Source of the DNA: Marinomonas flavescens
Lineage (GTDB): Bacteria; Pseudomonadota; Gammaproteobacteria; Pseudomonadales; Marinomonadaceae
DNA length: 64,000 nucleotides
NCBI RefSeq assembly: GCF_004352835.1
Contig: NZ_SJSB01000010.1
Location: 62,001-126,000, forward strand
Direction: 5' to 3'
In this document: positions 8,187 to 15,421 of the stretch, piece by piece
Layout: each line of letters begins with the position of its first letter
How positions within the stretch are numbered: position 1 is the stretch's first letter
The notes under the pieces: model-generated
What the model was told of the DNA's origin: nothing
What the model saw: only the letters and a program-made list of their open reading frames with translations
Databases searched by the model: none
Position numbers and translations under genes: made by a program

Positions 8187-8207
8187 CCTGTGATTCTATT
8201 CACAGGG
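8187..8207 (-). promoter_or_regulatory. Hairpin sequestering the ribosome-binding site of the Gp2-like gene
   Basis: On the minus strand CCTGTGA and TCACAGG form a perfect 7-bp stem around a 6-nt loop. The final CAGG of the stem begins the CAGGAG Shine-Dalgarno sequence, 7-8 nt before the ATG at 8177. This layout could reduce translation until the stem opens, or the palindrome may instead be a protein operator. Confidence 0.5.
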
Positions 8208-8223
8208 TTTACCAACTATGTTT
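8198..8223 (-). promoter_or_regulatory. Element-specific upstream block, copy 2
   Basis: This is the partner of the block at 5541-5566, located 21 bp upstream of the Gp2-like start and sharing ATTCAC and AACTATGTTT at the same spacing. It overlaps one arm of the 8187-8207 hairpin. Confidence 0.5.
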
Positions 8224-8260
8224 TTTAAAACTCTTACATGCAGCTAATACTACTTATATA

Positions 8261-8284
8261 GCCTTATAGCCTTATAGCCTTATA
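8261..8284 (+). repeat. Tandem octamer repeat, three copies of GCCTTATA
   Basis: Three perfect head-to-tail octamers are followed by a partial fourth (GC) and preceded by TATA. They lie in the 243-bp space upstream of the Gp2-like gene (8178-8420), which has no other gene. The array is short; it could be an iteron-like site or a slippage product. Confidence 0.75.
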
Positions 8285-8420
8285 GCAGTGTGTAGTCTTA
8301 TCTATTCTTAATATTGGTTAAGATTACAAAGTATATATCTATTACAGACAAAAATGGAAAAATGAAAACCATACTCCACGGGGTGTGTAGCCTTTAACAA
8401 AGAAAAAAATCGCTCTGGAG

Positions 8421-9707
8421 TTATTGCTCTATATGGTTATAAATATATCTGACTTGAGCAAGAAAGCTTCGAAAATCGAGCTCTGCAAATCGATTCAGAC
8501 TATCAACTGGGAATAAGCGTCCACTTTCAATGCATTGTTTAACTTTCAATTGATGGTCATAACATGATCGATCGTCTAGAAAGATGACTTCAAAGCTAAA
8601 AGTAATCACACCGTTACTTGTCTTCTTATTTTTACATGTCTCTTTCAATATCAAGGCACCTTGAAGCTGAAAGTCCTTTCTATAGACAAATTGCAATAGA
8701 GCCCTGTAGATACATGCTTGTCGGTAGCTCCAAATGCTAATCAGTTTACACAACTCAAGATAAGCCAAAGAACTATCATTTTGGGTTTTAGGCATTACTT
8801 CTTCAAGAAGACATTTGGTTATCTTGCCATTAAGTATTTGCTCTCTAGATAAAACTATGCCTGATGACAGAGATTGAGACGCATACTTTGTAATTAAACT
8901 TTGTATGGCATCGCAGGTGCGCCTGTCTTTGATGATGAGATCTTTTACTTTACTGATATCCACTTCTCTTTCAACCTGAAGGTGTGATGAGCTTAAATCA
9001 TTAGTAAAAACACGTAGCATCTCAGAATGCCCAAAGTATTCAAGATCAAGTTGATTGATAAACTCCACCCTCAATCTAGAAATATTCAAAAAAGCTCCAT
9101 TTAGGAACGGATGCATAACATCTAAGACCAATGAACTTTTAGTTTTACCAAAAAGATTTTTATAGCTCCCACCCTGTACATACTCCCTTATGATTCCGTT
9201 ACTTATTAAAGTTTTAATTCTGAGCTTTATGCTGTCATCACTAACCCCCATCAGCCTAGAAAAACCAGACACAGAGATACTATCAACTCGCCCTAGTGGA
9301 TCAGAACTCAAGACTAGTATTAGCAAGAAAAAACGATTTGAATTAGACAGTCTCTTGACTTCATTTCTTCTTACAATAGGCTCATACAATCCACATATTA
9401 CCTTCAAGTATCTAAAAGCATCTTCTCCTGCAACGCTTGCTAAAACACGATCTCTTTTTATGAAGTTAGAACATTCCGTCGTGAGTAAATAACTATTTGG
9501 ATACTTAGGACTAGGGCTTTTTTCAACACTCAAAATTTTCATAGACTGCATTTTTTTAAAGAACGCAGTAATGCTTTTTTTAGATGCTGGATGATCTTTA
9601 ACTAGCTGTTGAATGCTGCAAGTGAAAGCCTTCAACACTCCATAACGCAGAAAAAGAGACAGCAAGAGCAATCGCTCGTCAGCCGTTAGACTCTGATGAT
9701 TAATCAC
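8421..9707 (-). CDS. Tandem winged-helix protein of unknown function
   Basis: I do not recognise this 428-residue protein. It appears to contain two helix-turn-helix/winged-helix units. The first is at about 5-78 (LTADERLLLLSLFLRYG, SKKSITAFFKKMQSMKILSV, SYLLT). The second is at about 118-185 (NRFFLLILVL, SVSGFSRLMGVSDDSIKLRI, LISNGIIREYVQGGSYK). The C-terminal 230 residues are unassigned. The pattern resembles replication initiators or element regulators, but no motif settles it. It diverges from the MatP-like gene across a 144-bp region with a perfect palindrome, suggesting one of the two proteins controls that region. Base use is more A/T-rich than in the core genes to the right. Confidence 0.7.
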   Translation of the reverse strand: MINHQSLTADERLLLLSLFLRYGVLKAFTCSIQQLVKDHPASKKSITAFFKKMQSMKILSVEKSPSPKYPNSYLLTTECSNFIKRDRVLASVAGEDAFRYLKVICGLYEPIVRRNEVKRLSNSNRFFLLILVLSSDPLGRVDSISVSGFSRLMGVSDDSIKLRIKTLISNGIIREYVQGGSYKNLFGKTKSSLVLDVMHPFLNGAFLNISRLRVEFINQLDLEYFGHSEMLRVFTNDLSSSHLQVEREVDISKVKDLIIKDRRTCDAIQSLITKYASQSLSSGIVLSREQILNGKITKCLLEEVMPKTQNDSSLAYLELCKLISIWSYRQACIYRALLQFVYRKDFQLQGALILKETCKNKKTSNGVITFSFEVIFLDDRSCYDHQLKVKQCIESGRLFPVDSLNRFAELDFRSFLAQVRYIYNHIEQ

Positions 9708-9735
9708 GACAACACCTTATATATATGGGCCTACA

Positions 9736-9778
9736 ACTAGTGGATATTGAGAACACTAACTAGTTTAGAAACTAGTTA
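9736..9778. promoter_or_regulatory. Probable operator: perfect 22-nt palindrome plus a third ACTAGT half-site
   Basis: In the divergent region 9708-9851, positions 9757-9778 form a perfect inverted repeat, TAACTAGTTT-AG-AAACTAGTTA, containing ACTAGT at 9759-9764 and 9771-9776. A third ACTAGT is at 9736-9741. A possible -10 element (TATGAT, near 9793) for the rightward gene lies just downstream. The layout is that of a repressor site controlling one or both divergent genes. Confidence 0.65.
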
Positions 9779-9851
9779 CATAAAAATCAAATATGATAAC
9801 ATGACTAATATTCAGTCATTTTTAACATTGCAAGAATAAGGTAAATGCGAA

Positions 9852-10385
9852 ATGAAAACTACTGACCAAGAAAAAATGAAGAAGATTTTAAAATGGATTA
9901 ACCCACAAGATACAGAACAGTCCGAATGGCTTGAGAGTTATTTGGAGAAAAAAAAAGAAGTTCAATCACTCAATAGATTAACTATCAGAGCTCTTGGAAT
10001 TAGCAACTTAGAAGACAAAATAAATGCGTTTAAAATAGCGTCATACAACTGGCCAGATACACTTGAAACAATGGCGTTTTGTAACCGAATGAAAGCAGCT
10101 TGGAACCAGTATAAGAAGAGGAAAAATTCAAAGCTAATTAGTGGAGAATTTACGATCTCAAAGGAAGCATATAATGAGTTAAAACGATTAGCTAAACAGA
10201 GCAAGGTTAGCCAAAGCAAAATTATAGAGAGCTTTCTGTTGCAATTGAAAAAAAATCGTACAGATGAACAGTTAATGAATAGAGTAAACAAACCAAAACC
10301 AGAAGCTCAACGTGGAATATTTCAAAGAAAGCAAAGAACAAAGCTAACTTACAACACCAGTAATGAAAACAAAAAAACCAGCTAG
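9852..10385 (+). CDS. Ribbon-helix-helix protein with MatP-like layout
   Basis: This 177-residue basic protein resembles MatP, which organises the Ter macrodomain. Residues about 83-135 (NRMKAAWNQYKKRK, then FTISKEAYNELKRLAKQSK and VSQSKIIESFLLQL) align by eye with MatP's NRMK...RKR, IDLEFIVWQRLAGLAQRRG and KTLSETIVQLIED. This gives a beta strand (GEFTIS) followed by two helices, the ribbon-helix-helix fold. The N-terminal helical part is poorly conserved and the last 40 residues are basic and probably disordered. The ATG lies 8-9 nt after a weak AAGGTAA. The gene sits next to the tRNA-Ser at the edge of the element, so it is an accessory DNA binder rather than the core MatP. Confidence 0.7.
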   Translation: MKTTDQEKMKKILKWINPQDTEQSEWLESYLEKKKEVQSLNRLTIRALGISNLEDKINAFKIASYNWPDTLETMAFCNRMKAAWNQYKKRKNSKLISGEFTISKEAYNELKRLAKQSKVSQSKIIESFLLQLKKNRTDEQLMNRVNKPKPEAQRGIFQRKQRTKLTYNTSNENKKTS

Positions 10386-10405
10386 ACGTTAGTCTAACTG
10401 GTTTT
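10374..10405 (+). terminator. Rho-independent terminator overlapping the stop codon
   Basis: AAAACCAG (10374-10381) pairs with CTGGTTTT (10398-10405), extended by TAGAC/GTCTA inside. It includes the TAG stop at 10383-10385 and ends in a short T-run. Confidence 0.75.
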
Positions 10406-10472
10406 CTATTGATGTACTTTTTGATGTACAATTTCTAGAAACACCCTGTAACCCATGATTCTAGAGGGATAA

Positions 10473-10560
10473 TGGCGGTGAGCAAGAGATTCGAACTCTT
10501 GATGCCTTTCGACATACACGCTTTCCAGGCGTGCTCCTTCGGCCACTCGGACAGCTCACC
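10473..10560 (-). tRNA. tRNA-Ser (anticodon GGA), CCA encoded
   Basis: The 88-nt leftward gene begins GGTGAGC and ends GCTCACC-G-CCA. The anticodon loop is CTGGAAA, reading UCC/UCU. The long variable arm (GTATGTCGAAAGGCAT region) and the T arm with TTCGAAT fit tRNA-Ser. The accessory block abuts its 3' end, which is the usual integration site for elements of this kind. Confidence 0.97.
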
Positions 10561-10598
10561 AATACCGGCCAATCACGCTCTGCGTAATTTGTGGGCGT

Positions 10599-10627
10599 AT
10601 AATAATTATGAAGTCATTGAATTGCAA
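10599..10627 (-). promoter_or_regulatory. Promoter of tRNA-Ser
   Basis: On the minus strand TTGCAA (10627-10622) and TATTAT (10604-10599) are 17 nt apart and followed by a GC-rich discriminator (ACGCCC), typical of stringently controlled stable-RNA promoters. Confidence 0.7.
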
Positions 10628-10654
10628 CCAATTTTTAAATAAAGAATCTCGTTA

Positions 10655-11221
10655 TTAACAGCTAACCCATTCAATTCGTTCTTTAATACCCGTGTCTTCT
10701 GGTACTGTTGATTTTGCTGTTGGTGTGCCGACATAAATTAAGCCAACAATTTGGTCCTCTGCATCAAGCTCTAATAGTTCTTTCGTTTTGGATGTAAAAC
10801 AAGCCGAACCACTGCGCCACATTGTTCCGTACCCAAGTGCATTTAAGCCAAGCATCGATTGTTGAGCGGCGGCGGCTGTCGCCATAATCTGTTCAATATC
10901 CGGCACGGCCGAATGCTCTTGTATATGGGCGTATACCAATAAAATGGTCGGCGCTCGAAATGCTTTTTTAACAAACGAAGCCTCTTTTGAAGGATCGAGA
11001 TCATCTAATTCACTTAATGCCTGCTGCCAATAAATCTGCCCTATTTTATTGCGCCCTTCCCCTTCATAAACTCGGAAGCGCCACGGCTTTAGGTTACGAT
11101 GATCTGCTGCTCGGCTGGCTGCATCTAACACTTCCAACCATTCTTCTTTACTTGGACCTGGGGATGCTAGTGCTGGTTGTGAGACTCGATTCCGCATAAA
11201 TTTTATAAAGTCATTACTCAT
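10655..11221 (-). CDS. YdjA-type nitroreductase family flavoprotein
   Basis: This 188-residue FMN-dependent oxidoreductase aligns with E. coli YdjA along its length. RNRVSQPALASPGPSKEE gives the FMN-binding N-terminus, AADHRNLKPWRFRVYEGEG the conserved PDH-x-x-x-PWRF-x-V-x-EG segment, and GTMWRSG plus GLIYVGTP the C-terminal signatures. Members reduce nitroaromatics or quinones with NAD(P)H as homodimers; the physiological substrate is unknown. It stands alone: the tRNA-Ser is downstream and nadA upstream, separated by a terminator. Confidence 0.88.
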   Translation of the reverse strand: MSNDFIKFMRNRVSQPALASPGPSKEEWLEVLDAASRAADHRNLKPWRFRVYEGEGRNKIGQIYWQQALSELDDLDPSKEASFVKKAFRAPTILLVYAHIQEHSAVPDIEQIMATAAAAQQSMLGLNALGYGTMWRSGSACFTSKTKELLELDAEDQIVGLIYVGTPTAKSTVPEDTGIKERIEWVSC

Positions 11222-11392
11222 AAAGCGCTATTTTCCTTTCGACATACGTAAAGATTAGATTGGAGATACCAGTAATGATAATTAATATCATATAAGGTTT
11301 TTTGTGGTCTAGTTTTTTAAAGTAAATACAAAGAAAAAATGAAGACTTAGGTTCAGGTGTTAATTGCGGTACCTGAATAATTTGGAAGAGAA

Positions 11393-11421
11393 AGCAGGAT
11401 GATTTGAGCAACCATCCTGCT
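11393..11421 (-). terminator. Terminator of nadA
   Basis: AGCAGGATG (11393-11401) pairs perfectly with CATCCTGCT (11413-11421), and the minus-strand sequence continues TTTCTCTT. It lies 4 bp after the nadA stop. Confidence 0.75.
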
Positions 11422-11425
11422 AATA

Positions 11426-12472
11426 TTAACTGATTTGAAAGTCCAGCATACGCTGTAAGGGAATTAGAGCGCTAACTCTTGTATCTTCGTCTACAAATAT
11501 TTCGCCAGTACCATCTCTCAGGGCATTACGAAGTAGTTCTAACGAATTCAGCGCCATCCAAGGGCAATGAGCACAACTTCTACAAGTCGCACCAGATCCA
11601 CCAGTAGGCGCCTCTACGAAACGCTTGCTAGGAGAAGCCTGCTTCATTTTATAAAAAATACCTCTATCTGTTGCCACTATGAAGGTATCGTTGCTCATTT
11701 CTTTGGATGCTTTGAGCAGTTGAGAGGTAGAACCAACAACATCAGCGACGTCAACAACAGATTCAGGCGATTCAGGATGCACCAAAACAGCGGCATTCGG
11801 ATAAACCGTTTTTAGGTCAAGAATACCTTTTGCTTTAAACTCTTCATGAACGATACAAGCACCATCCCAAAGAATCATATCAGCACCAGTCTCACGCTGA
11901 ATATAACCACCAAGATGTTGATCTGGTGCCCAAATAATTTTTTCACCCCTATCAGAAAGATAAGTAACGACATCCAGAGCGATGCTCGAGGTGACAACCC
12001 AATCTGCCCGCGCCTTTACCGCCGCTGAAGTATTCGCATAAACAACAACAGTACGATCTGGATATTGGTCACAAAATGCAGAAAATTCATCAGCAGGACA
12101 ACCAATGTCTAACGAACAGGTTGCTTCTAACGTTGGCATTAAAATGGTTTTTTCTGGGCTTAATATTTTAGAGGTTTCGCCCATGAATTTAACGCCAGCA
12201 ACCACGAGAGTTGTTGCATCATGGTTGGCACCAAATCGAGCCATTTCGAGAGAGTCGGCAATAACACCGCCGGTTTCTTCAGCCAATTCCTGAATAGCAT
12301 CATCGGTGTAGTAATGAGCAACTAGAACGGCATTTTTTTGCTTAAGTAGTGACTTGATCTCTTCGCGAAGCGAGTCATTATCTAAGGGGGGATTTTCTAG
12401 GGATTTTTCAGCTGCGGATAAGTGTTTTTGAACCGTCGCACGCAATGCCACTTTATCAAAAATCTCAGACAT
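11426..12472 (-). CDS. nadA: Quinolinate synthase NadA
   Basis: NadA condenses iminoaspartate with dihydroxyacetone phosphate to quinolinate in de novo NAD synthesis, using an oxygen-sensitive [4Fe-4S] cluster. The 348-residue length matches the proteobacterial enzyme. [20 protein letters not shown] near residue 54 opens the first of the three pseudo-repeated domains. Cluster cysteines are expected in [16 protein letters not shown] (about 117-131), in the CIVHEEF segment, and in [15 protein letters not shown] near the C-terminus. The ribosome-binding site is AGAGGT, 7 nt upstream. The neighbouring tRNA-Lys genes and tol-pal cluster reproduce the order known in E. coli. Confidence 0.97.
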   Translation of the reverse strand: MSEIFDKVALRATVQKHLSAAEKSLENPPLDNDSLREEIKSLLKQKNAVLVAHYYTDDAIQELAEETGGVIADSLEMARFGANHDATTLVVAGVKFMGETSKILSPEKTILMPTLEATCSLDIGCPADEFSAFCDQYPDRTVVVYANTSAAVKARADWVVTSSIALDVVTYLSDRGEKIIWAPDQHLGGYIQRETGADMILWDGACIVHEEFKAKGILDLKTVYPNAAVLVHPESPESVVDVADVVGSTSQLLKASKEMSNDTFIVATDRGIFYKMKQASPSKRFVEAPTGGSGATCRSCAHCPWMALNSLELLRNALRDGTGEIFVDEDTRVSALIPLQRMLDFQIS

Positions 12473-12510
12473 ATCGCTACCTCTTTAGGTACTTGAAGCG
12501 AGGTGATATT

Positions 12511-12586
12511 TGGTGGGTCGTACTGGATTCGAACCAGTGACCAATTGATTAAAAGTCAACTGCTCTACCAACTGAGCTAACGACCC
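12511..12586 (-). tRNA. tRNA-Lys (anticodon TTT), copy 1
   Basis: The 76-nt gene starts GGGTCGTTAGCTCAGTTGGT, has the anticodon loop CTTTTAA and ends with an encoded CCA. It is identical to the copy at 12614-12689; the 27-nt spacer suggests a common transcript. Confidence 0.98.
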
Positions 12587-12613
12587 AAAAATCACAGAAA
12601 GATAAAAAAAAGT

Positions 12614-12689
12614 TGGTGGGTCGTACTGGATTCGAACCAGTGACCAATTGATTAAAAGTCAACTGCTCTACCAACTGAGCTAACGACCC
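12614..12689 (-). tRNA. tRNA-Lys (anticodon TTT), copy 2
   Basis: This is identical over all 76 nt to copy 1 and lies 41 bp downstream of cpoB. A lysine tRNA cluster occupies the same place between cpoB and nadA in E. coli. Confidence 0.98.
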
Positions 12690-12730
12690 AACGGGTTGCG
12701 TATAGTACAGAGCCCGCTGAGAATTACAAG

Positions 12731-13519
12731 TTATTTAACATTACTTAGGTAACTTGTTGCCAACTTTGCAGTTTTGCTATTAGGAAAACGACTAATGACA
12801 TCCCGTAAATAAGACTTAGATGCGTCAGTATTACCCAACTGATCATTGACAATTCCTAGTTTATATAACGCATCAGGCTCTTTGTTATGACCAGGGAATT
12901 TCTTAATGACAGTATTGAATTCTTGCAACGCTTCTTTAGGTTTACCCAGAACGAGTTTTAACTCGCCAAGCCAATAGTAGCCATTACCAGTAAGTTTGTT
13001 ATTGGGATAATCCTTAACAAACTCTGTAAAAGCGACCTCAGCTGTTTCAAATTGCTTCTTGCGAATCAAGGCATAAGCATCATTGTAAGCACTTTTGGCT
13101 TCTGGTGATGCTGGTGCGAGGGCTATGGGAGCAGTTTGAACTGAAGTATCCGATGAATCGCCATTTACACCTAGCGCAATTGGCGCTTCGGTAGAGGCTG
13201 GAGCAACATCTGAACTTACTTGGGAAGTATTATCATTTTGTTTTGCTGCCGAAGCTGACATTAAAAGAGAGATACGTTTGTCTAAATCAATATAACGATC
13301 ACGCTGCTGCGCTTTCATTTGAGACAACTCATGCCCTTGCTCTTCTAATTGACCTCTAAGGTTTCTCACATCGGATTGCAATGTATCCAATTGCGAGAGT
13401 AATTCTGCTGCCGCATTCGATGACAAAGCACCGGTCTGCTGATTGGCAGCCATTGCTAGTGGTGCTGTAAAAAACAGCACCACTGCAAAGGAGCGAGAAA
13501 TAAGCTTATTCACGATCAT
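12731..13519 (-). CDS. cpoB: Cell division coordinator CpoB (YbgF)
   Basis: CpoB is a periplasmic TolA-binding protein that links outer-membrane constriction to PBP1B activity. The 262-residue form starts at 13519 (MIVNKLISRSFAVVLFFTAP) with a signal peptide cleaved after LAMA. It then has a coiled coil for trimerisation (about 33-75, LLSQLDTLQSDVRNLRGQLE), a Ser/Thr/Pro-rich linker, and three TPR-type repeats (about 145-258), including NGYYWLGELKLVLGKPKEAL and DALYKLGIVNDQLGNTDASK. ATG 13519 overlaps the pal stop as ATGA; the longer frame from 13558 would run through the end of pal and put the signal peptide inside. It is last in the tol-pal operon. Confidence 0.95.
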   Translation of the reverse strand: MIVNKLISRSFAVVLFFTAPLAMAANQQTGALSSNAAAELLSQLDTLQSDVRNLRGQLEEQGHELSQMKAQQRDRYIDLDKRISLLMSASAAKQNDNTSQVSSDVAPASTEAPIALGVNGDSSDTSVQTAPIALAPASPEAKSAYNDAYALIRKKQFETAEVAFTEFVKDYPNNKLTGNGYYWLGELKLVLGKPKEALQEFNTVIKKFPGHNKEPDALYKLGIVNDQLGNTDASKSYLRDVISRFPNSKTAKLATSYLSNVK

Positions 13520-14103
13520 TTTTCGTAACGAACTTCTACTCGACGATTTAATTGCCAAGAAGCAGCATCATGACCGAAGGCAACTGGAACTTCTTCGCCA
13601 AAACTAACTGTTTCGATTTGAGAAGCCGCAACGCCTTGAATAGTCAAGTAACGAGCCACTGCTTTAGCACGACGCTCACCTAGTGCCATGTTGTATTCAC
13701 GAGTACCACGCTCATCAGTGTGACCTTCAAGAACAACATGTGCTTCTGGGTTAGCGATAAGGTATTGAGCGTGTTTAGCTAGCGCTTCGCGAGCAGCTGG
13801 ACGAACAACAGACTTATCAAAGTCGAAGTAGAAAACAGTTTGAACGCCGTCAAGCATACTCATGCTGTTTTTGTCATTCGCTTTAGCTTGACCATCATCA
13901 ACAATAACACTACTTACAGCGTTATCTTGATTAGCACCATAAGATTGATCTGATGTGCCATTTGCATCTGCAGCTTGTTCAGTGGTTGCTGCATTTTCTG
14001 CTGTCGTAGCAGAATCAGTATCCGTTGACGTTGTGCTACAGCCGGCAATCCAAGCAGCAGATAGACCAATTACAGCAATCTTACCTAGTTTATTTACACT
14101 CAT
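13516..14103 (-). CDS. pal: Peptidoglycan-associated lipoprotein Pal
   Basis: Pal anchors the outer membrane to peptidoglycan and is the TolB partner. The 195-residue precursor has a lipoprotein signal (MSVNKLGKIAVIGLSAAWIA then Cys22, lipobox WIAGC). A low-complexity Ala/Thr/Asp linker (about 23-75) precedes an OmpA-like domain (about 85-193). That domain carries the peptidoglycan-binding core (LEGHTDERGTREYNMALGER, then RAKAVARYL). The linker is longer than in E. coli Pal (173 residues). TolB is 19 bp upstream and CpoB overlaps downstream. Confidence 0.97.
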   Translation of the reverse strand: MSVNKLGKIAVIGLSAAWIAGCSTTSTDTDSATTAENAATTEQAADANGTSDQSYGANQDNAVSSVIVDDGQAKANDKNSMSMLDGVQTVFYFDFDKSVVRPAAREALAKHAQYLIANPEAHVVLEGHTDERGTREYNMALGERRAKAVARYLTIQGVAASQIETVSFGEEVPVAFGHDAASWQLNRRVEVRYEK

Positions 14104-14122
14104 TATTCACTCCTTAATAACT

Positions 14123-15421
14123 TTATTTGAAGTACGGAGACCAGGCTGGTTCACGTACATCTCCATCAGTTGACGGCAACTTATATTTCACAAGCCCATC
14201 AACAGATACCACTGCCAGAATACCCTTACCATTTTCGGTAGTGGCATACATAACCATGCTGCCATTTGGCGCAATAGTCGGCGATTCATCTAAATAGGTA
14301 CGAGTCAGTATTTTTACTCGACCTGTTTTCATATCTTGCAAAGCAATGTGGTAATTACCATCATCTTTTTGCACGGTAACAAGATAACGACCATCAGGCG
14401 TCATCTCACCTTTTGTATTTGAGTCACCTTCAAAAGTAACACGCTCAACGCGCTTTGTCTTAACGTCTAAGCGATATATTTGTGGGTTCCCGCCTCGGTC
14501 TGAGGTAAAGATAATACCCTTCCCATCTGGCTCCCAACTTGGTTCAGTATCGATAGCATAATGATTTGTCATGCGATCAAGCTTCTGAGTTGCTATATCT
14601 AACGTATATATCTCAGGATTACCATCTTTAGAAAGTACTAGCGCTAACTTCTTACCATCTGGTGACCAAGCAGGCGCACCATTCAAGCCTCTAAAGTGAG
14701 CGATTTGCTGTCTTTTACCCGTCGCTAATTCTTGTATAAAAATATTCGGTCTACGGTTTCTAAACATCACATAAGCAATGTTTTTACCATTACTACTCCA
14801 CGCAGGAGATAGGATAGGCTCCTTCGACTCTACAATGACTTGAGGTCGATGACCGTCTGCGTCAGCAACTTGCAATTTAAATGTTGGAGCACGCTTATCG
14901 CCTTCTGCCGTAACATAAAGAATGCGCGTGCTAAAAGCACCAGGAATTCCTGTTAATAATTTGTAAACCTTATCGCTGATGTAATGCGCCGCGTCTCTAA
15001 AGTTTGAGCCACTAACATCAATGGACGCATGTTTTTCTACTGGCTTTTGGGTCAATACGTTTAATAATTCAAACCCGATGCGATAACGATTTGTGGCGAT
15101 TTTTTTAACCGAACCAATAACCACATAGTCACTTTTGAGTAAGCGCCAGTCTCGATAAAAAACGTCCGCTTCTTTTGAAGGCTGACTCAACATGCTGGAT
15201 CGTGGAATCGCATGAAACAGGCCACTTCGCACTAGATCATCTTGAACAATTTGTGCGATGTCTTCAGGTAACGGCGCAGTACCATCGTAACCAAACGGTA
15301 CAACAGCAATCGGCAATAACTGATCAGCACCACTGGTTACTTCAATAACAAGCTGAGCTCTCGCCGTACTAATAAACACCATACAGGTGAAAAATACTAA
15401 GAACCATTTACGTAACATCAT
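14123..15421 (-). CDS. tolB: Tol-Pal system beta-propeller protein TolB
   Basis: TolB is the periplasmic shuttle between TolA and Pal. The 432-residue precursor has a signal peptide ending STARA before QLVIEVTSG. An N-terminal alpha/beta domain runs to about 155. The C-terminal beta-propeller has the repeated WSPDGK-type blades ([58 protein letters not shown]). The start ATG overlaps the tolA stop by one base (TGATG); ATG codon 2 is equivalent. Length matches E. coli TolB (430). Confidence 0.97.
   Translation of the reverse strand: MMLRKWFLVFFTCMVFISTARAQLVIEVTSGADQLLPIAVVPFGYDGTAPLPEDIAQIVQDDLVRSGLFHAIPRSSMLSQPSKEADVFYRDWRLLKSDYVVIGSVKKIATNRYRIGFELLNVLTQKPVEKHASIDVSGSNFRDAAHYISDKVYKLLTGIPGAFSTRILYVTAEGDKRAPTFKLQVADADGHRPQVIVESKEPILSPAWSSNGKNIAYVMFRNRRPNIFIQELATGKRQQIAHFRGLNGAPAWSPDGKKLALVLSKDGNPEIYTLDIATQKLDRMTNHYAIDTEPSWEPDGKGIIFTSDRGGNPQIYRLDVKTKRVERVTFEGDSNTKGEMTPDGRYLVTVQKDDGNYHIALQDMKTGRVKILTRTYLDESPTIAPNGSMVMYATTENGKGILAVVSVDGLVKYKLPSTDGDVREPAWSPYFK

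Noticed and set aside
8261-8284. Octamer array considered as a CRISPR remnant
   Set aside because: Units are 8 nt and directly adjacent without spacers; no cas genes occur.
1-10472. Insertion sequences, transposases and integrase in the accessory block
   Set aside because: No transposase or integrase frame and no terminal inverted repeats were seen in either strand.
11214-11411. Leftward 65-codon frame upstream of the nitroreductase
   Set aside because: It overlaps the nitroreductase start, has no ribosome-binding site, and runs into the nadA terminator; probably chance.
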